From the NCBI GenBank assembly GCA_024349245.1, contig JALDNG010000004.1:5388001-5452000 (forward strand): DNA of 64,000 nt, read 5' to 3'. Origin of the DNA: Neodontobutis hainanensis. Taxonomy: Eukaryota > Chordata > Actinopteri > Gobiiformes > Odontobutidae. Made by a program: the position numbers and the translations under genes. Of the stretch, positions 1 to 14,700 are shown one piece after another. Positions within the stretch are counted from its first letter, which is position 1, and each line of letters starts with the position of its first letter. Under the pieces are notes generated by a model. That model was not told the DNA's origin and ran no database searches. It saw nothing but the letters and a program-made list of their open reading frames with translations.

Positions 1-3000
1 CATAAAATTATATTGTTGACTCACATTCATGTGACAGATTTTTGCAAATGTCGAAAATGCCACTTTCTGAGTAAAATATAACGTACTATAGTTTATATTG
101 TGCATGTGTATGTTTTTAATTTAACACATTATATACAGTATTTTGTATATTTTATAGTCCTTATGAAAAGATACAAATGGCATGACATGGGTGTTGTCTG
201 TGATGGGTGTGCCTCAAAGACAGAGTTAAGACGTTGCACTCACTTGCTCACTGTTGTATGGGTGCGTTTGTTTGGCTTCACACGTGACACCAGATCTGGA
301 TTCAATTAACCGCCCAAGTTCTCTGTTTAATCTGTTGTACTCATCAAGAAATACACTGACATTTATAAATCGCACACATTACAGTCAACATATGAGAGTC
401 ATTATGGAAAAATGTTCTTGGTATGATTTCTACTCATTTATTCAAGACTATTATGTGTTGAGTTGTATGTAGTGCAAAATAGCAAGTATTGTTCCTTTGT
501 GTGTGAATGTGACATTTCAGTGCTGACCAGTGTTTGCTGACCCACTGCTGACATCTACTGTCCACTGACATCCCTTGTTCTGTTATATTGTCCAAAGCTT
601 TATTACATAAAAACTTTACTATATAAAATACAATCTGGAATTGATGTTGTGGCTTTTGGGATTTTTCACTCAAAAGGTTGCTACATTTAAGGCACTAACA
701 GAAAAAGTGCAGATCTTTTGAAACTGGTGAATAAAAATTCCTCTCTACCTGGTTAACTCTAAAGCCTATGGCAGTAATTCTGAGAAAACCACTGCCCACT
801 CATGGCACCAGTAACAATTAGACTCAATCACACCGCAGACATGCCACGATGTCCTCTGTGTTTTCATCCACAAAATGATGCCCATTGCATACTTGTGTGG
901 CTGTTAAATGAACTGCTACAGTATGCTGGAGCTCAGTGTCTCTCATTATAGCCGCACATAATTCTGATGTAGTGACTCACTCAAACCATTCAAAACGAAA
1001 GGCCTGAATTATGAGTCTGACATTTTGAGGAACAAATGTGTGTAAATGTTCTGTCATGCTATCTCTTAATGGTCTTTGTCGGCATTTCAATAGATGACTA
1101 TCAGCTCCAGTTGGCTGCCAGTGATGTTTTGCTGAAAGCGCAGTAAACAACCTTAGCTGCCACGCCTTGTTTTTAATCCTGACTCCTCTTGTGACAATAT
1201 CACAACCTGCTTTTTTGAAAACAGAGACACGCGCCAACAAACATATGCCAAACCATTAAAACTGATCATATCTTATTGTTCGACTATCTCCCACAGATTT
1301 CAAAAGAATCCCAGCAAGATACAATAAAATAAGCTAGATAAGGTCTTTTTTATTTATGTGTTGCTAAATGGATCTGTAAACACAAGGATGTGAATCAACA
1401 TGTGATCCAGATGATTCAGCTTCCACACACACTTCCCTAATTGTTCCAGTGCCAAATCTTGGGCAATGTCCATCACAAGTTACAGATGACAAGCCATATA
1501 AATAATAAAAAAATATATATATATTTTTTTAACCACTTAATCAAAAAACCTGCCCCTTCCCATCAACTAACTGACACTTGATAGACCATTAACAGCTGAG
1601 CTCTCAATTTTAAAGAGCAGTCGAAAGCCTCTGAAACGAGCCTGCCTTGTCTGATCTCTCCCAGAAGAGTTTTAGCGTCCTCCTACAAGTATACTTTTGG
1701 CAAGCTCAGTATTAAGATCAAGTTTAATAGGAACTGTTGCAATTAAAGTAGAGGCTTTAGTGTAATGCCAAATAACAAATGTCTTTAGGTAGGAAAAGAC
1801 TTTACTGACTTAGCATGCTACATCTTGCAGTAGATCAATAACATGTGGAATATATTGAGGGTTTGGCTTAGATAGTTGTTACATTAGTCATTTCCCTAGG
1901 TTTCAAGAAGGGCCTTAGTCCAGAGGCCGAGCAAGACAACTGTGTGAAAGACTTGATGAAAGAAAAACATGGGATTTTCTGTATGTAGGTTTGTAATAAA
2001 CGCTATTTTAATATGTTTACTACATTCTGCAAAATACATCTCCCATTACAAGGCACAGTAAATGAGGTGTATTGGGTTGGAAATGGATATTTTAAATTTG
2101 TCTGATAGATGGAGATAAGCAGTTTTTCTGTTTTTTTTCCCTCCCAGTAGACACATGCTTTGAATACCTTTTAGGCATGTGTCTTAACATGAATGTTTAG
2201 GCCAGGATTGTGTCAAGGCACCTGGGAATGTCCATTTAGGAATTCCCTGCAACCTTGAGTAAAGCCTCCCTACAGATTCTCAGTACAGGGGCCCCCCATT
2301 TCTAACATCATTCCATATGGTCCAGAGTTCACATGAGAGGAACAGCCAAGCTCATCTCTCGTGGAAACGCCCTCAGCATCACAGTCAACTGATACCACTT
2401 GTCAACGGTTCAATCAACAATGCCATATGCATAATAAAACTTGCTATATTTAGAAATTGTTTTGCATTACTGTAATCCCAAAAGCAATGGGAGATGAGTA
2501 CCGAAGGGTCAGAAGCCTCGGTCCTAGTAATGTCTTTGACTGTCAATCACCAAACTATGTTAAAGGCAATTTAGTTTTGGGCTTGCTTTTCATCACATTG
2601 GGCATTCTTGCTATTTTTGTCCATTTAACTGCTTTTTCCTGTATTAATTATCAAATGACCCTGTCTAAAAGTCAATGTATAGTCATAACTATTGCACCAA
2701 AGGGATACTGTAAAATAAACACGCATTCCTCTAGTACTAAAAAGGATTAGGTGGGTGATGGACAGCTGGGTAAAAAAACACAGGCCCAAAAGCAACATGC
2801 CAATCTACTGCTGCCTTTGATATTTCAAGTGCATGAAATGTACTCGAAATCAGAAACAAATTATGTTGTAATAAAAGATATTTGAGGATCTGTTTCCTAA
2901 TAGTTGTGTACCAATGCCACAAAATAAACTTGACTCCATCACCATCAAAGAAAGGCAGATGGCTGTTTGTGTTTGCGGAGGAGGGGGGTCTCCAGGGGCC

Positions 3001-3049
3001 GAGTCAAGCCAAGTGTCCCGCCACAGCGCTGCCATCATGTTCTAAGTGT
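1..3049. other. Upstream non-coding region, no gene seen
   Basis: No open frame here resembles a known protein or has convincing splice sites. It is AT-rich, with simple A/T runs near 1505-1530. It probably lies in an upstream plectin intron or in the 5' flank, because plectin isoforms with first exons further upstream (mammalian 1 and 1c) are not found in the window. That placement is inference. Confidence 0.5.
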
Positions 3050-3076
3050 GACAGTGCGATCATCTGGCTCTGGTGG

Positions 3077-3086
3077 ATATTTATAA
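3077..3086 (+). promoter_or_regulatory. TATA/MEF2-like element upstream of exon 1d
   Basis: ATATTTATAA lies about 265 bp upstream of the exon 1d start codon, in a pyrimidine-rich and comparatively GC-rich stretch. It could act as a TATA box or a MEF2-like A/T site. A muscle promoter would fit, since plectin 1d is the striated-muscle isoform in mammals. Only the sequence match is seen; function is inferred. Confidence 0.35.
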
Positions 3087-3349
3087 CCCTTTGACCACCC
3101 AGCCCCTCTCAGCCCACCGCCTCCCTCTCTCACCCGGAGCCTGGTGTGTCGTCCCCCACCCCTCCTCGTCCCTCCCTTGGTCACTGGTGAGTAGGCTGAC
3201 GTGTCTAAGCAGCAGGCACAGTCTGTCAAAGTTGAACATAGAGAGAGAGAGAAACAAGACAGTTGAGCGCAAACAAACAGTAGCCTCTACTGTTCGCCTC
3301 ATTGTCCAGCTCTTTTTCTCTTCTCCTCGTCCTCTTCTTGCTTCCTTAG

Positions 3350-3365
3350 ATGAAGATCATACCTG
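3350..3365 (+). CDS. plec: Plectin alternative first exon 1d (MKIIP)
   Basis: Sixteen coding bases, ATG AAG ATC ATA CCT G, are followed by the donor GTAGGT. They encode M-K-I-I-P and leave phase 1, which joins exon 2 to give ...P-D-E-R-D-R-V-Q. The mammalian muscle isoform 1d is known for a five-residue first exon, recalled as MKIVP, so the match is close. A pyrimidine-rich 5' UTR precedes it. The exon is too short for any ORF finder; the call rests on the peptide, the donor and the phase. Confidence 0.75.
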
Positions 3366-6300
3366 GTAGGTTCACAGAGTGGGCTTGTTGCTGTGGTGTG
3401 CCTGTCTCCTAACTCTGTTTGACACTGACTGACTGTTACGCAAATGCTGCGCGTGAAGTCTTGTTGTGTCCTCGATCGGACTTTGAAATGTCACACAGGT
3501 GCACATGTTCGCATTTAAGGAACACTTATCGCCGCACGGATTGTTTTCCATATTTAAACCACTTTCCGCAATGTGACTGCCGTGAATTATGAGCAATGTT
3601 GGCTGCCGTCATAAGTTTCCATTATTTGTTGGTATGTGAATGACCAGTGGGTGATGTGAAAGGTGAACAATGCCACCCTCACTCTGGATACCTTTTGGAA
3701 GTGTGTTTCATACAGTGTGATAGACCCATTTGTCGCCTTTAGTAAAATGTGTTCATAATGTTGTTGTGTCCACAACTGTTTATATTATGAATATATTGTA
3801 ATGTTTTATAATTAAATTACTATACCCTATGCTATGGGACACTCTTTCATATTAGTATTATTTGTAAATTTGAACACAACCCTCAAATAACATAATTTTG
3901 AAGTTATGCATAACAAGCTTATCTTAGCTGATTGTGTTGAAATCAAATAAAATGAACCGAGATGGCGTAATGACAACTTTTATTTTGAAAATGTCCTTTG
4001 TGTCTTCAAAAGCAAACACAACTGGCTGTTTATCTGTAGCACTTAATTAGATTCCCAAAATACCATACAGTCTGGCCACTGTCATAAATGTAAGAAACAG
4101 CTGAACAATCAGGCAAGTGATAGAGGATTGCCAAACATCTCTTGGGAGGGTGAAACAGCACAAATTCCAGCTCGTTGTGTCCTTTTTTTTTAAATGTTAA
4201 TGCCACACCCACCCTCTACTTTCACCCTCACAGTGAAGGCCCACCTGTCACCACAGCCATGCTTCCCTTATCCTTAATGTCTTATTGCTCCAGTTGCACT
4301 ATGCTCAAAATGCCTAATAACCCCCTTGGACCCAGCTTCCCTGCCCTGGTTGTTTTGGGCCATCTAGTTACTCTGATTTTGTTCTGGCGTTTGAAAAGGC
4401 ACAGGAAAGACGGTAAGAAGCGTAAAGGTAATTGTGATATAGTGCAATGATATATAATGGTGTCTAAAATCTGAGCTTTTTCTAGCATCATTGAAGATGT
4501 GGTATTAAAAGATTTCAGTTGCTGTGATTATATGACGTTATTTTGAGTACCTTGACCCTAGACAGACATTTTATTAATACAATGGCTTTAAGGCTTTATG
4601 TGGCATGCTTATCCAATGCATGTTGGCCTGATGTAACCTTGAAAGCTGTCTGCCATTGTCCACTGGGATGTGACCAACTGATCATCCCACTGTCTCTTGC
4701 CCTGACAGCTTAACACTGCCATGTTATTCTTTTCTGATGGAAGTGTTAAAAAGGAAGGAGCTCTCATTACATTTAAGACAAGAGGCCCACAATAACGCTG
4801 TAGTGCCATGCCGCCATGACACATGTCAGCCTTGACAAACATTTGAGGATCCTCTCATCTAAAAATGTTGTAACCATGTTTATCTCAGCCCTCTCTCAAA
4901 CCTGTTTCATTGTGGTTCAAATTGAAAGTGGTGTTGCTGCAGGGTATTCTTGGTATAACCTCAATTATTTTCTAGTTCTCCCACAGTCCTACTAGTTTGA
5001 CATCTCAGCATTTTCCCAAACAGACAACATTTCAAATAATATACCAGCAGAGCAGCAGTAGCATAACAAAAGCTAAATTAAATTTTAAAATTACAAATAC
5101 AAATTAACCGTAAATGTAGGATTCAAATTGATTGCATTTGTAATTTTCTTAATAATGTATTATAAATGTATGCCTCATGTGCAATTTTACTTAGGAATTT
5201 ATATTCTATATATAATATTTATTTTCTTTTACAAAAATATGCAGCACAGTGTAATGTCTTCCTAAAGTTTAGTATTAATTGACATACAGTTCACTATCAC
5301 TGTCCTCTGTCTTTATCTAACCATGACCTTTCTCCATCCTAACATTTTATTCCCTGATAGTAAGTTATAAATGCAGCTGCTGATCTGCTCTTGGGGTTCG
5401 GGCCTGTCATGGGGCTTTCTGGTCTTAGCTGTCCCTCAGTTACTGGCTCCCACTTTACATGGTGACAGCCCTCTTGTCCTCCTTTCACTCAGGACGCAGC
5501 TTGTCACATATCACAGCAGTGAGAGCACACGTTGTAGGTATTCTTTTTACTCAGGTTCACTGTGTGCTGAGGTCGGAATACAACATTAAGATCAGCTTTG
5601 TTGGGCTATAAAAAGTCTTCTGTTGTGCACAAGGTACATCTTCTCTGTGAACTTTGACCCATCACACTCTTTAATGGTGTTTTGAATTACAGGCTTTTCA
5701 CACGCTTAAGAATTTTAATTACCTTCGATAATTAGCAAGTAATTTTCATTGCAGTGTAGCTCGGGAATAACTGGTTGAACAGGTGACTCCTTTTGCCAAA
5801 GCAACTGATTTTTACATTGTCTTGTAAAGTAGACATATCACAGCTGTATCTCCAACACTGGTACTAGTGTATTAACACAGTCTCAAGGTGCTTGGAAAGC
5901 TTGAATGTGAACATTGAAAATGCTTTAAATTGACATTGGATGTAGGAAGTCTGTACTATCGCTGGGTTATTTTGTGAGTTGAGTTTTGGGTAGTGTATAA
6001 TTTTCCCAGGCAGGATGACCCACCACACTACATCCTGCTGATGGCCCTGTTGGCATGAGTCATATTATAAACAGTGAATACCATCCATAGAAACTGTGTG
6101 GTTTTGGATATTGTTTATATGTCCTCTGGGAGCACTTTTGGGTTATTTGTTTAGACTTTATTTACCTGTATAGCACTGGGTCTGTGCAAACGCATCCGAT
6201 TCTGTGTTTATTTACACTCCAGGTGACCCTTTTCAAAATGTATATAGAACTTCCTGTGTGATTGATCGGACTTGTCAGTACAGCATTTGAGCTCAGCTTC

Positions 6301-8667
6301 CTCTAGGTTTTCAGGTCAGAGGCCAGTGTCCTGTAAGAGGAGAACACTTTTACTCCCTGCTCCAGTTGTTGACTGCCTTTGTGTACATTTACACTGTAGA
6401 CCAACCTAAAGTATTTCAAATATAGCCTGATAACTATTGTTTTGAGGCTTTTCTAAAGCTTCAAACAATGACAACAGTGACATAAAACAATAGCCTAAAT
6501 ATAGAAGGGGGGCAATCAGATACTTCTAAGTAAGTAAATGGTAATTTGGACCACTTCTTAGCATATAATTAATATATCCTTTGTTTTTAAATAGAATGAG
6601 CTTTAAACGTTTAAATCTCATTTTCTCTAGCCATATTTACAGCAGTACATGGTTTAGTCTTTAGCTATCCAAAAGTATTCAATGGAACTATCCTAAATTT
6701 GTATAGTGTTGCTCTACTGTATATCTTGGAATGGACAAGTGCAGCATATGAGGGGGCATACGTGCAAGATTAAAAGTAATTTTAGCTTGATTACTTGTTA
6801 TCTTTAGTTTACTCCTTTATTGAAGAGGGCAGAGCATGCTGCACTATATTCCTCTGTTACAAGGAAAGCTGTTCCTGTTCTTTTTAAGTCACTTATATTT
6901 GAGCAGTAAGATGCATTGTTTCGGTAAGTGCAGTGGACAGTGTGTGGGGGGGAGTGGTGGACGGTGATAGCACAGCTTGTCACTATCAGAGCTCAAATAA
7001 AGTCCAGATAAGATTTTTCTCCTCTTTTTAATCTTTAACTTTGGTCACAGGCTGTTGTGTGAGTTATGCTCACAATTTACTTCAGTCAGCATGTATTTTC
7101 TATTCATAAAATATTTTTATATAGAAATTTTGTCATGTGCTACCTTCCAATGAGGTTTAACTACTACTTATCTGTAAGTGTTTGATGTGTTCTTACAGCA
7201 TGTTGCTAAATCAATGGAAAATGCAGCTGCACCATAAACAGTTTTAATGACTGATTGCTGCATGATGCACATGGATTTGCCTCCACTTGCCCCTTGCAAT
7301 AAATTCTTCAGTAATATTAACTTTATATCGATGTCTACACAAGATTATATTATGACAATTAGAGTGATTGTAGGTGTTTAAAGTGTGAGAACTGCTTAGG
7401 TACACATGCTGTGTGGAGAAAATATAATTGTAGAGTAGCTGATAAATGGGCCCATATTGTACTGTATAAAGTATATAGTAAATATGTAACTACTTTAAGT
7501 CTGAAGTGGTCAGTTCAGGACACCTAACTATTTCAATAAAGTATGTTGACACTTTTTTATAGTAGGCCAACAAAATCAATTTATTTGACAATAGAGTCAA
7601 GTGTGTTTATTATTACGTTGACCTTTTTAAACCTTATACAAGAAGGTTATATTACATTCATTCATCACAATTTGGCTATTATGACAATTAGCAGTACTAG
7701 TTCATTGGATTTTATTTATATTTGCTCAGAAAATTATTAGTCTGGACACCATTGGAGGACTATCTTCAGGGCCTGTTGTGTGCTGTAGCTCCCCCTGGTG
7801 GCTGCACCTCCATTGAAGTGAGTGGAAAAAGGTGTTTCCCTTTTTACGTCAAATTGGTTGGCTATGGGAGATTAAACATCCAAAAATACCCTTATGAGCA
7901 AGACCTTGCTCATGGATCTGTATTATGTATGGATGTTGTCATGGAAACATGCCGCAGGTTTTCCGCCTTTGTGTGTTTTTAAAGTGTCAAACATTATGGA
8001 AGTACTGGAAATACCCAACTTTTTAATGGTCATCAGGCAGTGGAAAACATTTGTGCTTAATGCATAAAATGTTTTTATTTTTTTGTAATAACTTACTTTA
8101 GGATTTCAGCCATGATAATTGTTTCAAAACTGTTGTATACTATACATTTATATATTGCTACACAAAATGTCATAACACACAAGTCAGTGTTGTCTAATGT
8201 TCTCTCTCAGACTTTCAGAAATGTTGCAATCCCTTCCTTACAATCCTCATACTCCATATTAAAGAGTTGGCCTCTGTCCTGCAGAGGGAGACACTTCTCT
8301 GCTGTATCCAAACGACACCTCCCACATCTACACCATCCACATATACTGTATGTGTAACATGTGACTCCACTAAATGAAATATTAGTGATTGACACAAGTT
8401 AAGTCCCACTTGTGGGGCTTTCCACTGAGTCTTGTGAAGCTCAGCGTTAGCCTATTTTTAAAGTCAGCTGTTATGACAAATCCGAGGCCTGTTTAGTCTG
8501 GGTTAAACTGAGTATTGCATCTTTATTGTTGGCTCTAATTTGACAATATCATCTAAAGCCACTGTCAGGCAGGGGATATTAACAAGACAGACAGTGTATC
8601 ATCACACAATTGTGACAAAATGTAAAAAAAGCTATGCTTTTAAGCTATATTACTAATGCCTTTATAA

Positions 8668-8724
<57 letters not shown>

Positions 8725-11700
8725 CTTGATTTTAGCATAGCTGTTTATAAAAGATTGCACAACAACATGTGTCAATGAATTGCTCAAACTCTTAGCTCCT
8801 CCCCTTGTTCTTCTCTCTCTTTTTAGATAAATTATTAAATTATAATACAGGGAGTGTCCAGGCAGCTCCCACTTTTATCAGCATTCCTTTCCCTGTGGGG
8901 TGTGGTTGATACATATTGCAATAAACGCTTTTCACTTTCACGTGAATTGAATAAGAAAGAGAAAAGTGTAAAGAAAAATATGAAGAAAAAGTGTATAGAT
9001 ATTTAAAAAGAGTATTGATCAAAAAGACATTTGTAATCTTCCAAAAGTCATTATGAGTCATACATTTTTGTTTTTGCTTTTGACAAAACCTTTGGAACGT
9101 TAGCCCTTAATATGATATGACAACTTTACAACTTTACCGTGTATCTTCATTTTATATTTTCTTTTTAAGAATTATTTTTAGATTTCTTCTTGGCATATCA
9201 GTTCATTAAATACATAAGCACACAAGGGGTTATGGGTACTGTGGTTTTCAAGAACCACAAGGCATACATCCAACCCATGTCTGTGGTCAGAAGTGTTCAG
9301 GGTAATTATACAAAACAGAATAATGCAACATGTCATTAGATTAAAAACAGCAAACATTTTTAAGGCTTTGTAGACATCAGAAATCCATTGTGTAAAATGG
9401 CAACTGGATAATGTATGCTCAACGTGAGAAGCAGAATTCCCCTCAACTTTACGTAGAAAAAGTGATCAGAGCCTAAGCTGTCATTTAGAAAATAAAACAC
9501 TATACTTTCCTCACATTTACTCCAAGCTCCCGCTCCTCTATATAAAAAGCTCAGGCTCTCCGTCTGGTTATGATCAGGGCAGATGAAGGAGCAGTGTAAT
9601 AAGCATGTCGAGAGCTTAATGATATGTGTCCTTTTTAAAGAAAGGATCTCATGACTAAGATGTTCCAGCGTTTTTGCATCCTGCTTAGTTCCCATGTGAG
9701 TTCCCTCCTAGTGTTTCCCTTTGGGGTCTGGAAATCACACTTGTGCCGTGTTTCCACTGCCAGCTCTGTTACCAGCTAATGTTGCAACTGCATCTCACAT
9801 AACCTGAATAATCAGCATTATTTTCTCAATAGAACTTATCTGTGTACAACATTAGTCTCTTTTTACCATGCTGTGGCTTTTTAGAACCCATGCAGTATCC
9901 AGCCCTAACCACTCCTTAATTCCTCTACTTGCCTAGACATTGTATGGAACTATAAAGGTGTGTCTCTAAATCTGCGAACATGGCTAAAAATGAGTCAGCG
10001 ATGCTAACCTATTAAGTGCATTTCATGTTTGTACAGGTCGCTTGTTAACACTGCGCTCTCTCTGGAAGAAAAAGTGGTTCTAGCTGCTTGATCAGTCAGT
10101 GTAGAGTTAGGAAATATCCACCTCAAGGCTATAAGGGCTGGATTAAGTAAAAATAAGACACACCCTGCATTAGCGTAACTGTAGGTACAAAGGTCTGATG
10201 GGATGTTGCAAAAAATATAAATATTAATCAATGCCTTGGTGAGCATTATACAACTGTAAGAGAAGCACTGAAATATGACAGAAACCGCTCTATAATGCAC
10301 TGATGACACAATAAATACAGCCATTTTCAGGAATTGTCATTCATTTTGATTAAGGAATAGTGCCCTAGTCTGTCCTAATGTTAAAAAAATGTTCATCAAT
10401 CGAACTGGGCTTGAAAACAAAAACACAGACTCTGGCTGTGTTATTCTCTGCCTTCTTTTCATTCATTCTTTTGTTTTCATTACTCTTAAGGAAAACAAGA
10501 TTATGTCCTCAACAATAAATCAATCAACCAGTTATTGACATAAAAGTTCTCAGAATAGTGGCTAACAATCTAAAGATTAGTGTGAATATAGATAGTATTC
10601 ATTCAGCCACTGAACTGAAGCCCCGGGTTGACTGAGGGTCACACACTGATCTCAGACAGTGAATGCACAAAGGCTGAAGTTCTCAGCTACTGTATATTTT
10701 GTTTCTTGGCAAATCTTGTTCAGGGTGTGGTATATCATTGTCTTGCTTCAGTAGAAGAACTTCCCAAAAATGTCTCATCCCTCTATTCTAAGTGTGTCTG
10801 TCACAGTGAGTAGGTGTCAAACGCCTGAGGAAAGTCATGAATAAGTAATGATTAACATCTGAGCGTGTGAGTGTCAAGGCATGACAGTATTTAAGTTACA
10901 TCAGTGACTTTGTTTTCTATCATCTCCTGAATAATAAAATGAGATAAAACATTTTTTCCCTTGCTGACTCAGCTTATATAATTATGTATTAGCTTGGGGA
11001 AAGAAGGTGATTAACTGATACATGCGGTACCACACCATCCTACAGTTTTCCTGCATCGTCCTTGCCTCGGTGTAACACGGCCCAGCGCAAAAGGAAAGGG
11101 GCGTGTCGTAAGCCCTACCCACAACCTTGTCCTTAACCACACCACTAAATACACACTCAAGCATCTCACACTAGGACAGGCCCAGACTTTATAGCCCACA
11201 GGCACCATTTAGTATGAAAGGAATAGAGTGAAAGAGAAGAAGGAAAAAAAAAGGAAGGGCTGAGGGAGTGAAGAGAGAAATCATAGATTTGTGAAGACCT
11301 TTGTGGCCACAGAACTGCGTAGAAGCAAGAGGAGAAGCTTTGGGGATACTTTCATAGGATTTTTGCTTGGTTGCTCATAAACAGCCTCGACAATGACCTC
11401 TCCGCAGCAGAGGTACAGGAATTTCTCCACTGACAGCTTTGGCAGAGAGAGAGTGCCCTCAGATGAAGGCTATTACCAGGGTGTGCTAAGAGCAACAGAT
11501 GGAAGGAAAGGTAAAAGGACTGACTCATTTAACTGAATATGGGAAACTAGTAAACGAGTCTTAACTGTTCCTGTGTCTTTTTTTTTTTTTTTGGAAGAAA
11601 TGTGCATCCTAAGCGCTTCTGTTGTTGTATGATTTGTAGCTTATGTCTGGTTTTGCTCATTTTGACGTGGTTGTTCTATTTTCCCATAATTGTGTTTTGT

Positions 11701-14700
11701 TATACAAAGCTGACAGTATCTGTTTGACCTTTTAACATTTTTTGTGGTTGGATGGTTTTGTCTAGCCACTGTTCCTAAACAAGGAAACTCCCCTTTCCTA
11801 AAGCATCTGCAGCCTCCTCACTTTGTATTGGTCACTAAAGCCCATTCATAATTCTAGTTGTGTTGTGGGTAAAGTGAGTCAGTGTGGTTACAGACTGTAG
11901 AGAAGAAGACACTGGGTAAACTTTGAATCTGTTTCATTCTTTTAATCTTATCTTTTTCGTAAAATCAGTCAACAGTAATAACTAATATTTGGAGAAGTTA
12001 AATTTGTTTACTTTTATTCCCTCATTGTGATACATTTAATGGCACCTTTTTGAGACCAGCTTTGTCATTGTTTGGTGCTGCACACCTCAGAGAAACCTGT
12101 TTGTGCCTGCTCACATGTGATACTTAAAAGTGTACTCAGTGGCACATCCATTCTCCTACAAAGAACACGGTTACATCTCTGTACTGATACTCACTTCTCT
12201 TATTGGACCCTATAAGTACCTTTCGCTGGTTTGCTGACAGACACCAGTATTTACTGCCAAATTTGTTCCACAAGAAAAACTAAAATATATTTGCAGTGAC
12301 CTTGATAATGACGTATACTGGGAGTATTCCACCCTCATCAAGGCATCGCCACTTGACAAACCTCATACCAAGAAGTACTAGCTCAGAGGTTTTATATAAA
12401 GTATACACACTTGATACTCAGATGATTGCCATGGAAACATCTATAACTTGCTGGTAACCCCATGAACACGCACAGACTCTTGGGAAAACTTGAGAGTGGT
12501 GTTTAGTGTGATTATTGAATCAGTGCCTCTTTGGATTTCATTGCAGGGTGTGTGGCATAGGAGACAGTCTCATTGTTTTATCTAAACTGATAAGATGAAG
12601 GACTTTGTGTCTACAGACGTGGCATGTGGCTTTAAGTAAAGGCCTTTCTAAAGACATTTGCACTCATGAGAAACTAAGTAAACCACACTCTAGATCAAAC
12701 ATAATGATCCATGTGCTTTTGTATAGATTGCACTGACACACCTTGAGGTTTTCTGGGAAGTCCAATAGGAGCACAGCAGCAGGCTGGCGGACAGAGGGCT
12801 TGTTTTGTCAAGGGGTGTGTTCTTGTCAAGATCTTGTCGTTTCTTGTCGGAAAATTGTCTAATAGTTAAGCATGTCTTCACAATACTTAAAAAAAAAAAA
12901 AAAAAAAAGATAGATTGAGTCTTGTTATAAAATGTTTTTGCTCATAAACGACAGCTGGTTTCAGAGGAAGACAATAGGGGCTCATCTGGTGACGAAGAAT
13001 ACGCTATGATGTGGTCTGACTCAGATGAAGGCTTGCATAGTCAACATGCATTTTTCCACACATAAGGCTTATGCTTATAATTCTAAAGCAAACACTATTT
13101 AAGATTTTGTTTATTGAGATTTGATTATTTACACTTGATTTGAAGAATCTAATTAATTTTTTCTCCTTTTGCAGATGAACGGGATCGAGTACAGAAAAAG
13201 ACCTTCACAAAATGGGTGAACAAACACTTGATAAATGTAAGAGCCTCTCCTTGTCCTTTTATTTTTGTACAAGGTTCATAATAGCTGACTTTATTGACAA
13301 TGGATATCAAAGGGCAAATTTCTTGTCTGTGGTTAAGGCATGCATGTGGAATGTTAGCTCAGTGAATCATTGTTCTTCTTAAAATGTAGGTTTATTACCA
13401 CAGTGTTTTTGTTCATTATTTTAACATTAAAAACACTTTCTACAGATAATGTTTTCATTAACAATTAGGTTTTATTACAGGCCAGTACCTTATGCACACA
13501 GATATTGGTTTGTAATTTCAGAGATAACAATTTTACAACCGAGGAGGATAACCCTGAATACACGTTTACATTTATATAATATAATAATCATCTGTTACTC
13601 ATCACTAAACTGTTAAACAGGACATTTGTAACTTGACTAATTACCCCTGCTTCCTCACGTCGGCCTTTGTTTAACACATTGGCCCCAACATGGCACTGAA
13701 ATGGAGAGGCTGGTCTGTCATCACCTTAAGAGACTGTTTAAACCCCATTCACATTTGTCCATTCTTACCTACCTCACGCTTTATATTTTTAAACTATAGA
13801 CGCCATATGACCTCTAATGCATCACAGGGAAACAAATAAAACCCTTCACTCCGGACTTTCTGTGAAAAATTGGCTTCTGTAACAGAGAGAGCAGTAGAAA
13901 TATTGCTATTCTGCCACTTTTCTTCCAGGAAAGCCCCATTTACAGCCTCATGACATAAAGTGATTCCACATTACATTCACTCCATAGACATTGCCCCATT
14001 CATTTTTTTTCTTCAGGGATGGAAGAAGAGGGGTAAAATAAGCACAGCAGTGGTGTTTTCCTTTCCATGAATTTGCAGTATACTACGCAACCAGTGGATG
14101 AGAACTCCTAGTTAGTCCTTTGTGTTCCCTGTCAGTTTTGTGGAGTGAGTAATAGACATATGGACTCACTTAGCTCCTTTTTGAAAAGTCAACTTCTGGT
14201 CTTTGCCCAGAACTCTTAGTGGTTAGCGCTAACGGTAGAGGTGCGTCTAAAGTGAAAGCAATGCACTGCTATGTGAGGTCCAAGTTTCACTGATTAATAT
14301 ACTATTTTAATAACATTTATTTAAAAATTGATAAATTTGTTGAAAAACATACTAGATGCTAAGGTTTGAAAACCAATGTCTTGCTACAAATATGTGTAAC
14401 AGTTTCTTTATACAATCCCACATCATACCATAGTGAAGAAAAGCTGATTTAAGTGCTTAATAGCCACTTGACGCGGGTAGACTTTCACTGTGTAGAGCTG
14501 TAATAAGCCTCAGAGTGCTTTCCTGAACTCTGTAAATCATGTTATTGTGAATGGGATGCAGATAGAAAATGTGTTCTGTAGCAGGTTTTAAGTTGCATTT
14601 GGTACCAATCGCTGTACTTCACTTTAGTTTAGAGGAATTGCACAAGGCAAAGCAAAGCATGATGTAAAACCTCAGGCATGTTAAGTGTCTTGCTACCAGA

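Noticed and set aside
5371..5589. Hydrophobic 72-codon frame as a further plectin first exon
   Set aside because: No phase-1 donor and no resemblance to a known plectin N-terminus.
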